DNA of 11,050 nt from Candidatus Woesearchaeota archaeon. GTDB taxonomy: Archaea > Nanobdellota > Nanobdellia > Woesearchaeales > GW2011-AR4. The position numbers were made by a program, and so were the translations under genes. The DNA lies in assembly GCA_013330825.1 (NCBI GenBank), contig DUHN01000072.1, forward strand, positions 7,502 to 18,551, in the 5' to 3' direction. Positions 1 through 6,549 of this stretch are shown piece after piece; the stretch's first letter is position 1, and every line of letters begins with the position of its first letter. The notes under the pieces are model-generated. The model saw nothing but the letters and a program-made list of their open reading frames with translations, did no database searches and was not told the origin of the DNA.

Positions 1-36
1 CGGAAATCGGAGATTTCCGGCATCGTCTGCGGCGAC
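1..36 (-). repeat. Two-hairpin repeat core, copy B (truncated by window edge)
   Basis: Read on the minus strand, this segment aligns without gaps over about 25 bases with 6009-6030 and its left flank on the plus strand, including an identical ten-base block gatgccggaa. Both copies form two consecutive stems. Here the stems are 23-27/31-35 (loop tgc) and 1-8/12-19 (loop gga). At least two base-paired positions differ between copies in a way that keeps pairing (C-G to G-C in one stem, G-C to A-T in the other), which favours a conserved structure. The element may continue beyond the window. Confidence 0.5.
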
Positions 37-174
37 ATCCCCCGGCGACGCGTTCATAGCCGAAATTGAATGCGTTTTGCAGAAGCCAACGGAGGTTTTC
101 AATGCCGCTAATAGAACGCGCCCAATGCGGGGCGCCTGGACATTGCGAGCCGAAGGCGAGCACTATTTTCCTTT

Positions 175-186
175 TCAAATAAAAAC
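175..186 (+). promoter_or_regulatory. Possible archaeal promoter of zwf
   Basis: An A-rich box reading tcaaataaaa lies about 35 bases before the zwf ATG. With the usual spacing of about 26 bases from TATA box to transcript start, transcription would begin around 205 and leave a leader of about ten bases. There is no Shine-Dalgarno sequence before the ATG, which fits a near-leaderless transcript. The box is degenerate, so this is a weak call. Confidence 0.3.
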
Positions 187-214
187 GGATTCCTAAAATC
201 TTAAACTAGCCAAA

Positions 215-1723
215 ATGGAAACCAACTGCCCAACCATCTTCACCATCTTCGGCGCGACCGGGGACCTGACCCAGCGCAAGCTCCTCCCGGCATTGTATTT
301 CCTCGAGTCCCAGAGGGAGCTGGACGGCCAGTTCAGGATACTCTGCGTTGCCAGGAGGCAGGTCTCTGAGGAGGGATTCAGGAAAGAGGCCGCGGCTTCC
401 GTCAGGAAATACTCCCGCATCAAGGTCAATGACGAGCTTTTGGAGAAATTCTTAGGAAGGATCTCCTATGCTCCCTTCCATTTCTCGAAGGAAGAGGACT
501 ATGCCCTCCTCAAGGAGCGTCTCGAGTGCATGGCAGGGACGCACTGCCCGTCCATCGACCGCATCTTCTACCTGGCCATCCCTTCGGAGCTCATCGGCAC
601 CGTGGTGCAGGGCATGGAGAAGGCAAGCCTCACCAAGCAGGCGCAGGGGGGCGGCTACACCCGGGTGGTGTTCGAGAAGCCCTTCGGCAGCGACCTCCGC
701 TCCGCGAAAAGGCTCAACAGGACCATCCTCTCGGTCTTCGACGAGAGCCAGATCTACCGCATCGACCACTACCTCGCCAAGGAGCTTGTCCAGAATCTCC
801 TGGTGATGCGCTTCGGCAACTCGATTTTCGAGCCCCTGTGGAACAAGAGATACATCGACCATATCCAGATCACCGTGGCCGAGACCATCGGGGTGGAGAA
901 CCGCGCCCATTATTATGACACGGCCGGCTCGCTGAGGGACGTGGTGCAGAACCACATCATGCAGCTCCTCTGCCTCGTGGCCATGGCTTCTCCAAAAACA
1001 TTGAACGCGGAAGACATCCGCAACGAGAAGGTCAAGATCCTCACACGGATCGCGCGGAGCAAGGACATGCTTTCCTATTCCGTCAAGGGGCAGTATGCCT
1101 CTGGAGAAATTGAAGGCAAGGAACTGCCCGCTTACCGGCAGGAGAAGGATATTTTCCGCAGCTCGCTGACGGACACCTATTTCGCCATGAAGCTCTTCAT
1201 CAGGAACAGGCTCTGGAGAGGGGTGCCGTTCTACGTCCGCACGGGAAAGCGCCTCAAGGATCGCGCCACGGAAATCGTGCTGGTCTACAAGCAGCCGGAA
1301 TCGAGGCTGTTCAAGGAGAGGGGGCTGGAGCTGGAGAGCAACCTCCTGTTCATCCGCGTGCAGCCGGACGAGGGCATCACCCTGCAGTTCAACGCCAAGG
1401 TGCCGGGGAACAAGGTCCTCATCGAGCCGGTGGACATGGACTTCTGCCACGAGTGCAAGTTCGGCCCCAATTCGCCGGAGTCATACGAGCGGCTGCTCCA
1501 TGACGTCATGCACGGCGACCAGACGCTCTTCACGCGCTGGGACGAGGTGGAGCATTCCTGGAAGATCATCGACCGGATCGCGAAGCCCTGGAAGAACAGG
1601 CAGCCGCACCTGTATGAGGCAGGCACGTGGGGCCCGAAGGAGGCGGACGAGCTCATCGGGCAGGACGGCCGGAAATGGATCAACCCCTCGAAGCCGGGAT
1701 ACGTGGCGCTGCTGGGGAGATGA
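215..1723 (+). CDS. zwf: Glucose-6-phosphate 1-dehydrogenase
   Basis: Oxidises glucose 6-phosphate to 6-phosphogluconolactone with NADP or NAD, the first step of the oxidative pentose phosphate pathway, in the cytoplasm. The 502-residue product has the usual family length. Visible motifs are the nucleotide-binding loop GATGDLT (13-19), the YLAIPS strand (119-123 region), EKPFG (154-158), the signature RIDHYLAKE (182-190) that binds substrate, and QNH (245-247) carrying the expected catalytic His 247. The C-terminal half has the family's GVPFYVRTGK block. The ATG at 215 puts the GATGDLT loop at the normal distance from the N terminus. The gene appears to stand alone: no 6-phosphogluconolactonase or 6-phosphogluconate dehydrogenase is next to it. 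This enzyme family is mainly bacterial and eukaryotic and uncommon in archaea, so acquisition by transfer is likely. Function is confident; pathway context is not visible here. Confidence 0.95.
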   Translation: METNCPTIFTIFGATGDLTQRKLLPALYFLESQRELDGQFRILCVARRQVSEEGFRKEAAASVRKYSRIKVNDELLEKFLGRISYAPFHFSKEEDYALLKERLECMAGTHCPSIDRIFYLAIPSELIGTVVQGMEKASLTKQAQGGGYTRVVFEKPFGSDLRSAKRLNRTILSVFDESQIYRIDHYLAKELVQNLLVMRFGNSIFEPLWNKRYIDHIQITVAETIGVENRAHYYDTAGSLRDVVQNHIMQLLCLVAMASPKTLNAEDIRNEKVKILTRIARSKDMLSYSVKGQYASGEIEGKELPAYRQEKDIFRSSLTDTYFAMKLFIRNRLWRGVPFYVRTGKRLKDRATEIVLVYKQPESRLFKERGLELESNLLFIRVQPDEGITLQFNAKVPGNKVLIEPVDMDFCHECKFGPNSPESYERLLHDVMHGDQTLFTRWDEVEHSWKIIDRIAKPWKNRQPHLYEAGTWGPKEADELIGQDGRKWINPSKPGYVALLGR

Positions 1724-1744
1724 CCTCCGAGGCTGCCTCCTCCC

Positions 1745-1817
1745 TTTATAAAGCCATAGCCAACTGTTCCTCTTAATGTTACCTTTCTAGAGTGGTAAAA
1801 ATAGAAAGATTTATAAA
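1745..1817 (+). promoter_or_regulatory. Two TTTATAAA boxes before thrA
   Basis: Identical TTTATAAA octamers occur at 1745-1752 and 1810-1817, both strong archaeal TATA-box matches. The second lies 38-47 bases before the candidate thrA starts and predicts transcription from about 1840. The first would give a transcript about 65 bases longer. Nothing else in this 124-base gap looks coding. Confidence 0.55.
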
Positions 1818-1823
1818 GGCCAC

Positions 1824-1841
1824 AGATGCTTTCTGGCATCT
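1824..1841 (+). promoter_or_regulatory. Short inverted repeat at predicted thrA transcript start
   Basis: agatgc (1824-1829) is repeated in inverted form as gcatct (1836-1841), with a six-base loop. It lies between the second TATA box and the start codon, right where transcription should begin. That is a plausible place for a repressor to bind, but a six-base stem can arise by chance. Confidence 0.25.
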
Positions 1842-1856
1842 CTACGTGTGAGCACC

Positions 1857-4772
1857 ATGGCTGAATACGGCATCAAGGTAGGCGGAAGTTCTGTGTCCAG
1901 TGCCAGGAATATCGATATTGTCGCCGACCTCATCGTCAAGCAATATCTGAGCAATCCCGCGGACAACATCAACGTGGTCGTCTCCGCAATCGGCAAGGAT
2001 CCTGCCGGCACCCGGACAGAAAAAGTGACGGATATGCTGCTTGATCTTGCGAAGCTCATTCTTGAAAAAAAATCGCCTAAAAAAAATGCGCTGGCAGTTG
2101 AAAAGAAGCTCACGGAAACAAGCGGGGTCCATACGGATATTATCCATCACCTCCATATAGATTATCGGACAGCCCACTACCCCCTGTCCAATCTTGGCCT
2201 TGCCGTGGCCGATGCAATGAGCAAAATCAAAAGGAAGGAAAACATCAATCCGTATCAGATCAAAGACGCTCTGGCTGCAATGGGCGAATTGTCCTCAACG
2301 CCCATCGTCGCCGCTGTGGTCCAGCACAAGCTGGAGAAAAAGTGGGAATCCCTTGAAACAAAACTGGCCAAGGAGAAAATGCTTCGGCCAGAAGAACAAG
2401 CTGTCCTGAATCGCCTGCGCGCTGCCAATGGAGAATATGTCCATGTCGTGGACTCCAGGCACGCGGGATTCATCACGGATTCCAATTTCACCAAAGCCAC
2501 CCTGCTGGACAGCAGCCTCGATACGGAAATTGCGAGGCATCACGCGAGCCTGCGGGCACAGTATCCTCACAGCATCCTGATGTATTCCGGCTTCGTCGGC
2601 AGGGATATCGAAGGAAATACGACCACCATCGGCAGGGACGGCTCCAACACCACGAAAACAGCCCTGGCGGCCGCGGCGAACGAACAGGCCATCACCATCT
2701 ATTCCGACACCGATGGCGTGCTGCTCGTCAATCCGAAAATAGTGCCTAACAGCCAGACTGCGCGCTCTCTCGACTACATAGAAACCGTCCTCCTAGCCAA
2801 GTTCGGCGGCATGAAGGTGCTGGAAGAGGCTGGTCTCTACCCGCTCATCAGGGCGAAAAAATATATCCCGATTACTGTCAAAAACACCTTCAATCCGGAC
2901 GACCCCGGAACCCTCATCACCCATGAAGCTCCCCCTTCGGTCCCGACGATGAAAGGGTTGGGCATTCTCCATGACATGCACTACAGGGAGTTTGCTGTGC
3001 AGGATCCTAGGGCGTTCCAACAACTGGAAAGGACCTTGGCGAGCTACAAGGGCGTGAACATACTGAAAAGCACCTTGGATTCCAATGGCGCGAAAAAGAT
3101 CGGGAAATTCGTGTTCGCCGTAGACAGGAAGCTTGAAAAGAGGCACGGGGCCGAATATTTTGCCAGCGCCCTCACGGACAGGATCATCAAGAATGTCTTT
3201 GGCGGGCAGGCGCCCAAGTCATTCCACCATTCAGCGGGCTCGCTCGTCACCATCGTGGGCAGGGAACTGGGAAATTCCCACAAGGACATGTCCCGGGTGT
3301 ATGACATCCTCAGCAAGGCCAACGGCGGTGGGACCGACACCAACACGCACAAGCTTCCCGTCTGGACAACGCCGGACTCGATCCATCTTTACATGGACCA
3401 GGGAACTACAAACAATGTCGTCAATATGCTGTACAACAAGCTCAAAAAAATCAACGTCGTCCTCTACGGCCTGGGCAACATCGGCCCGGCATTCCTGCAA
3501 AAGGCGATCGAAAACTACGACGAGCTTGGCATCACGGTCACCGGCATCGTCGATTCCAGCGGCGGGTACGCAAAGATAGGGGGGTTCACCACCCATGATT
3601 TGGAGGCCATCATCGCGGCGAAAAAAGGCAAGACCAGCCTGAAGGAGGCAGCGGAAAGCAGCCTGGTCGAGGGAGGCATTTACCTGGCTCCTGAAGCCGC
3701 GAAGAACTTCAGGAACCTCCGTGATTTCTGTAAGGGAGACACCGTCCTTGTTGATGCCACCTCAGAATCCTCGATGATCCATAGGCTGGCGTACGCGCTC
3801 CACTTGGGAGCCAAGGTGATCTCCGTCAACAAGGCGCCTTATGCGGTGGAGAAGGATAATGGGCATGCCAAGCGACAAATCCCCCAGCTATTCGAAGCCC
3901 TTCTTGAAAATCGCCTCTTCAACAGGGGAACGGTTGGCGCGGATATTGGCGTGCCCGGGAAATTGCTGGATATCCTCATAAAAAACCCGGCCTATGTGAC
4001 GGTAAGAGGATGCTCAAGCGGCACATTAGGATATACCACCACCCTTATCGAAGAAGGAAAGCCGCTCTCTGACGGCGTCCAGGGAGCTATTGCTGAAGGA
4101 TTCACCGAACCAAATCCCTACAAAGACTTCTCAGGAAATGACGTGCTCAACAAGATGGTCGTCCTCTGGCGCACCATCGCCACCAAATACGGTCTCGATC
4201 CCTTCGACATCAAGGTCAGTCATGAGAGCTATCTTGCTCCTGCCATCAGGAAATACGAGGAACTCACCGGCAAACCATTTGAAACATCCGATCTCTCCGG
4301 ATTGACAAAAACGGCGTTTGTGGAGCGGATGAAAATGCTTGACGGGCCGTTCAAGGCCCTGCAAAAAGGGCTTCCTGAAGGGTATGTGTTGAGGTATGTG
4401 GGGGAAATATCGTACGACGAGGCCACTAAAAAATATTCCATCTCCGTAGGCATGAGGGAAGTCCACAAAACAAATTCCCTCGGCTCCCTCAAGGGCCCGG
4501 ATAACCGCATCCTGTTCGGCATCAACAGCTCTCCTGACGATCTTCAGGACTTCGCCTCCGGCAAGGGCGCCGGAATCGTGGAAACAGCCAACGCCATCAT
4601 GCGCGACTTGAAGGAGATTGTGAGCATGGCGAGGGGAGAATACGGGGGAAGAAAAATAGGATATGTGAAAAGGCCCCTGTCCGAACGCCCCACCCACCTG
4701 CCTATGGTCAACTGGCACCGTCCTTCGCAGAAAGCCACTGCCCTTATGGGATATTCTCAATTCTTGAAGTAA
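1857..4772 (+). CDS. thrA: Bifunctional aspartokinase / homoserine dehydrogenase
   Basis: Carries out the first and third steps from aspartate toward threonine and methionine: phosphorylation of aspartate, and NAD(P)H reduction of aspartate semialdehyde to homoserine. Counting from the upstream GTG at 1848, the N-terminal kinase has KVGGSS (10-15), a SGFVGRD block (247-253), IGRDGSN (261-267) and YSDTDGV (285-291). ACT-like regulatory sequence fills about 365-530. The dehydrogenase follows with the dinucleotide loop GLGNIG (541-546), SSGTLGY (723-729) and EPNPYKDFSGND (754-765) with K769 as the likely catalytic lysine. At about 971-974 residues it is longer than E. coli ThrA (about 820), partly through a charged helical insert near 162-190. 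The kinase motif usually reads GSD; here it is GSN. I prefer the ATG at 1857; the GTG at 1848 would add three residues. By eye its third codon positions are less GC-rich than those of zwf. Confidence 0.9.
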   Translation: MAEYGIKVGGSSVSSARNIDIVADLIVKQYLSNPADNINVVVSAIGKDPAGTRTEKVTDMLLDLAKLILEKKSPKKNALAVEKKLTETSGVHTDIIHHLHIDYRTAHYPLSNLGLAVADAMSKIKRKENINPYQIKDALAAMGELSSTPIVAAVVQHKLEKKWESLETKLAKEKMLRPEEQAVLNRLRAANGEYVHVVDSRHAGFITDSNFTKATLLDSSLDTEIARHHASLRAQYPHSILMYSGFVGRDIEGNTTTIGRDGSNTTKTALAAAANEQAITIYSDTDGVLLVNPKIVPNSQTARSLDYIETVLLAKFGGMKVLEEAGLYPLIRAKKYIPITVKNTFNPDDPGTLITHEAPPSVPTMKGLGILHDMHYREFAVQDPRAFQQLERTLASYKGVNILKSTLDSNGAKKIGKFVFAVDRKLEKRHGAEYFASALTDRIIKNVFGGQAPKSFHHSAGSLVTIVGRELGNSHKDMSRVYDILSKANGGGTDTNTHKLPVWTTPDSIHLYMDQGTTNNVVNMLYNKLKKINVVLYGLGNIGPAFLQKAIENYDELGITVTGIVDSSGGYAKIGGFTTHDLEAIIAAKKGKTSLKEAAESSLVEGGIYLAPEAAKNFRNLRDFCKGDTVLVDATSESSMIHRLAYALHLGAKVISVNKAPYAVEKDNGHAKRQIPQLFEALLENRLFNRGTVGADIGVPGKLLDILIKNPAYVTVRGCSSGTLGYTTTLIEEGKPLSDGVQGAIAEGFTEPNPYKDFSGNDVLNKMVVLWRTIATKYGLDPFDIKVSHESYLAPAIRKYEELTGKPFETSDLSGLTKTAFVERMKMLDGPFKALQKGLPEGYVLRYVGEISYDEATKKYSISVGMREVHKTNSLGSLKGPDNRILFGINSSPDDLQDFASGKGAGIVETANAIMRDLKEIVSMARGEYGGRKIGYVKRPLSERPTHLPMVNWHRPSQKATALMGYSQFLK

Positions 4773-4789
4773 GTGGTGATTGCGGTACA

Positions 4790-4797
4790 TTTAAATA
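4790..4797 (+). promoter_or_regulatory. TATA box for a leaderless transcript
   Basis: TTTAAATA is centred about 26 bases before the ATG at 4820, so transcription should start at or next to the start codon. No Shine-Dalgarno sequence is present. This is one of the clearest archaeal promoter signals in the window. Confidence 0.65.
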
Positions 4798-4819
4798 AGC
4801 CCGTTTCTAATGGTGTGCC

Positions 4820-5461
4820 ATGAAACTCCACGACATCTCGATGATGATCCACAACGGCATGCCCGTGTACAAGGACAAGCCGGAGAAGAAGCCGCACATC
4901 AGGCGCACAAGGACGCTGGGGGACGGCGCCAACGAGTCCTATCTCGGCATGGAGAGCCACACCGGCACCCACATGGACGCGTTCTACCACATGCTCAACG
5001 CCGGGAAGAAGATGCATGAGATGCCGCTGGAGAAATGCATGGGCGAGGCCATCGTGCTTGATTTCACCCACGTCAGGGGACCCATCACTGAAAAAGAATT
5101 GTCAAAAAAATCTATTGGAAAAACCGCTATTGCAAGAAATTCCATCATCCTTATAAAAACCTGGACGAAACCGATGAAGAAATTCGACTTCGGCTTCACG
5201 TTCCTTGAAAAAACCGGCGCAGCCTACCTTGCGAAGAAAGGCGTCAGGGCGGTGGGCATCGACCAGTTGGGGATAGAGCGCGGCCAACCCGGGCACGAGA
5301 CGCACGGCATCCTGTTCAGGAAAGGCATCGCCGTTTTCGAGGGCCTTGAACTCTCGTCGATAAGGCAGGGCAGCTATTTCTTCATTGGGCTGCCGCTGAA
5401 AATAAAGGACGGGGACGGGGCGCCGGCGCGGTGCGTCCTCGTAGAAGGATTCGGGAAATAG
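4820..5461 (+). CDS. Cyclase-family metal-dependent hydrolase (KynB-like)
   Basis: A 213-residue member of the putative cyclase family (PF04199), which includes kynurenine formamidase and isatin hydrolase, enzymes that hydrolyse amide or lactam bonds with a bound metal. The N-terminal strand LHDISMMIHNGMPVY (3-17) and the metal-binding segment HTGTHMDAFYH (47-57, with H47, H51, D53 and H57) are the family hallmarks. In most members the residue after Asp-Ala is Pro; here it is Phe. The family's late motif GDGAPARC, followed by a short strand, is present near the C terminus. Length is typical. There is no signal peptide, so it should be cytoplasmic. No tryptophan-degradation gene is adjacent, so the substrate is unknown. 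It has its own promoter and converges on the next gene with only seven bases between stops. Confidence 0.85.
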   Translation: MKLHDISMMIHNGMPVYKDKPEKKPHIRRTRTLGDGANESYLGMESHTGTHMDAFYHMLNAGKKMHEMPLEKCMGEAIVLDFTHVRGPITEKELSKKSIGKTAIARNSIILIKTWTKPMKKFDFGFTFLEKTGAAYLAKKGVRAVGIDQLGIERGQPGHETHGILFRKGIAVFEGLELSSIRQGSYFFIGLPLKIKDGDGAPARCVLVEGFGK

Positions 5462-5468
5462 GATATTC

Positions 5469-5858
5469 TCATGGCTTCGGCGCCGTCATCTGGGCGAATT
5501 TGTTGCCTCTCGGGAACTGCCGGGGATAGCGCTTTCTCAGCGCCAGGAGGATGGCTTCGATGTACCTCTCCTGGTTGCGCAGGGACTCTATCATCAAATC
5601 GATGTTGAAGCGCACCTTATCGCCCCTCGCGGGGTGCTGGCCCTTGCTGCCGGGGTTGATTTCCATCACTTGGCCTTCTTTCCGCTGGAGGTATTCGTCC
5701 GTGAGCCCTTCTGTCAGTTCCCACAGCTTGTAGTAGTAGGATATCACCTCGCTGATGGAGGACAGCTCATGGTAGTGGATGGTGGCGATGATCTCGCCGG
5801 AATACTTGAAATCAGAAAGGCTGCGCTCTATGTCCGCGATTGCTTCTTCCCGTGTCAT
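5469..5858 (-). CDS. Uncharacterised helical protein, 129 residues
   Basis: I do not recognise the family. The product is charged and apparently almost all helical, with an acidic N-terminal helix (residues 2-15), a tyrosine-rich stretch with YYYKLWELTEG (about 41-51) and a basic C-terminal part with LLALRKRYPRQFPRGNK (about 104-120). It has no cysteines, signal peptide or membrane segment, so it is probably a soluble cytoplasmic protein. The ATG at 5858 has a TATATA-type box about 26 bases upstream and no Shine-Dalgarno sequence, which supports both the start and a real, separately transcribed gene. It converges on the cyclase gene. Confidence 0.7.
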   Translation of the reverse strand: MTREEAIADIERSLSDFKYSGEIIATIHYHELSSISEVISYYYKLWELTEGLTDEYLQRKEGQVMEINPGSKGQHPARGDKVRFNIDLMIESLRNQERYIEAILLALRKRYPRQFPRGNKFAQMTAPKP

Positions 5859-5879
5859 GAGCGCTCAAAAGGAAGTCAG

Positions 5880-5910
5880 AATATATACTTTTGCCTCTAA
5901 TTTTATATAA
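5880..5910 (-). promoter_or_regulatory. Promoter of the 129-residue gene (possibly bidirectional)
   Basis: On the minus strand an AGTATATATT box (5880-5888) is centred about 26 bases before the ATG at 5858, the spacing expected for a leaderless archaeal transcript. A second, stronger box, TTATATAAAA (5901-5910), lies further upstream. It is nearly palindromic and could also drive plus-strand transcription starting around 5930, at the left end of the inverted-repeat element. Confidence 0.5.
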
Positions 5911-6008
5911 GCTATATAATAATCTGGGCTCAGTAGAAAGTCTCGCTCACGCTCGGGGCAGCATCGGCTCGCTCTTCGCTTGTATTACAGTAGTCGACAT
6001 TCCCCGTA

Positions 6009-6042
6009 GTCCACGCAGTGGATGCCGGAAGCCTGCTTCCGG
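6009..6042 (+). repeat. Two-hairpin repeat core, copy A
   Basis: Two consecutive stems, tccac/gtgga (6010-6014 with 6018-6022) and ccggaagc/gcttccgg (6025-6032 with 6035-6042), correspond to the two stems found in inverse orientation at 1-36. A further stem, agggg/cccct (6045-6049 with 6053-6057), follows immediately. The core sits at the middle of the 200-base inverted-repeat element. Confidence 0.55.
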
Positions 6043-6067
6043 GCAGGGGCGTCCCCTTTGTCGAATC

Positions 6068-6107
6068 GCTCATGCATTGATGATGCCGCTCACGAATTGA
6101 TGCTGCC
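6068..6107 (+). repeat. 20-base tandem duplication
   Basis: Positions 6068-6087 are repeated at 6088-6107 with 17 of 20 bases the same; both units begin gctca and end in gcc. It lies in the right half of the inverted-repeat element and may account for its asymmetry. Confidence 0.6.
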
Positions 6108-6144
6108 CTTCACTTTCTACTGAGCCAATAAGCTGTATACATCT

Positions 6145-6510
6145 TCAAAGCTGCAGCATGCCTTCCAGCACTCCCACTGTTCCGTAACTTGCCCGGAGCA
6201 TGGTGGTTTGTTGGATGATATACAGGGGCTGAAATTCAGACGACCTCCCTCTGAGGTATTCCACCATCCGTCCAGGGGTGAATGGGGAATTTTGGTTAAT
6301 GGGAGATTCCGCAATGATGTTCTTGAGCGTAGCCAAGAAATCAGCACAGGTCATTCCAGCACTGTCCGCTATGGACACTTTGATGACCCTTGCGTTTCCC
6401 TCCCCCCTCTTGGCCATCATGTCGGCATAACATCCGGGATATACGCCATAAGACCCATCATCGTGGGGGCGGACAATGACGTGGTGATAAAATGGTGCTG
6501 CTGCCATCAT
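6145..6510 (-). CDS. Uncharacterised protein, 121 residues
   Basis: I do not recognise this family. The N-terminal part alternates short strands (FYHHVIVRPHDDGSYGVYPG, about residues 7-26). It is followed by a more helical region with the segment CADFLATLKNIIAE (about 55-68) and a C-terminal part of small and hydrophobic residues. The opening recalls HicB-like antitoxin folds only superficially, and no HicA-like partner is next to it. There is no signal peptide or membrane helix. Two adjacent ATG codons (6510 and 6507) can start it. An AATTTTTAAAAA box lies about 32 bases upstream at the tail of the prenyl synthase gene, so it may have its own promoter. Its stop lies about 18 bases from the inverted-repeat element. 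It could be a real small gene or the remnant of a longer one. Confidence 0.5.
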   Translation of the reverse strand: MMAAAPFYHHVIVRPHDDGSYGVYPGCYADMMAKRGEGNARVIKVSIADSAGMTCADFLATLKNIIAESPINQNSPFTPGRMVEYLRGRSSEFQPLYIIQQTTMLRASYGTVGVLEGMLQL

Positions 6511-6536
6511 GCTCTCAGAGGAGAAACCAACAAGCG

Positions 6537-6548
6537 TTTTTAAAAATT
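6537..6548 (-). promoter_or_regulatory. TATA-like box and T-run after prenyl synthase gene
   Basis: On the minus strand AATTTTTAAAAA follows directly on the stop of the prenyl synthase gene. It is centred about 32 bases before the next ATG (6510). It could serve as the promoter of the 121-residue gene, and its T-run as a weak end signal for the preceding operon. Confidence 0.4.
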
Positions 6549-6549
6549 C

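Larger units (their letters stand above)
1..214. other. Gene-free leader upstream of zwf, with hairpins
   Basis: I see no convincing gene in this stretch. It holds a perfect 8-base hairpin at its left edge (1-8 with 12-19), a second weaker stem at 23-27/31-35, and a six-base all-GC stem (118-123 with 130-135). Positions 141-162 carry a short direct repeat of gcgagc (145-150 and 156-161). The first two stems match a pair of hairpins near 6009-6042 (separate entry). The last 40 bases before the zwf start are A-rich and probably hold its promoter. Confidence 0.6.
5927..6126. mobile_element. 200-base foldback/MITE-like element with 15-base terminal inverted repeats
   Basis: ggctcagtagaaagt at 5927-5941 is repeated exactly in inverted orientation at 6112-6126. 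Further inverted matches lie inside in the right order: gggcagcatc 5956-5965 with 6099-6108; tcgaca 5994-5999 with tgtcga 6059-6064; cccc 6002-6005 with gggg 6046-6049. The centre contains tight hairpins at 6010-6022, 6025-6042 and 6045-6057. A 12-base direct repeat, 11 of 12 identical, flanks the element (5907-5918 and 6128-6139), though at unequal distances from the two ends. No plausible protein is encoded. This architecture suits a non-autonomous mobile element or a structured RNA; a chance origin for a 15-base perfect repeat at this distance is unlikely. Confidence 0.6.

Noticed and set aside
1..57. Minus-strand ATG frame running off the window's left edge
   Set aside because: It coincides with the two-hairpin repeat and has no ribosome site; too short to judge, so treated as noncoding.
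452..1450. Long open frame (332 residues) on minus inside zwf
   Set aside because: It is antisense to a gene with full family motifs, and its composition (His, Leu and Val rich, no motif) is what an antisense shadow of GC-rich codons gives.
5891..6100. 69-residue open frame on plus (residues SLAHARGS...) within the inverted-repeat element
   Set aside because: It is explained by the hairpins and repeats it runs through; the frame ends mid-element and has no ribosome site or family.
5859..6144. CRISPR array or tRNA in the gene-poor stretch
   Set aside because: There are no regularly spaced direct repeats with unique spacers, and no cloverleaf with a T-loop signature was seen.
6145..6510. HicB-like antitoxin
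   Set aside because: The N-terminal strand pattern is only superficially similar and no HicA-like toxin gene is adjacent.
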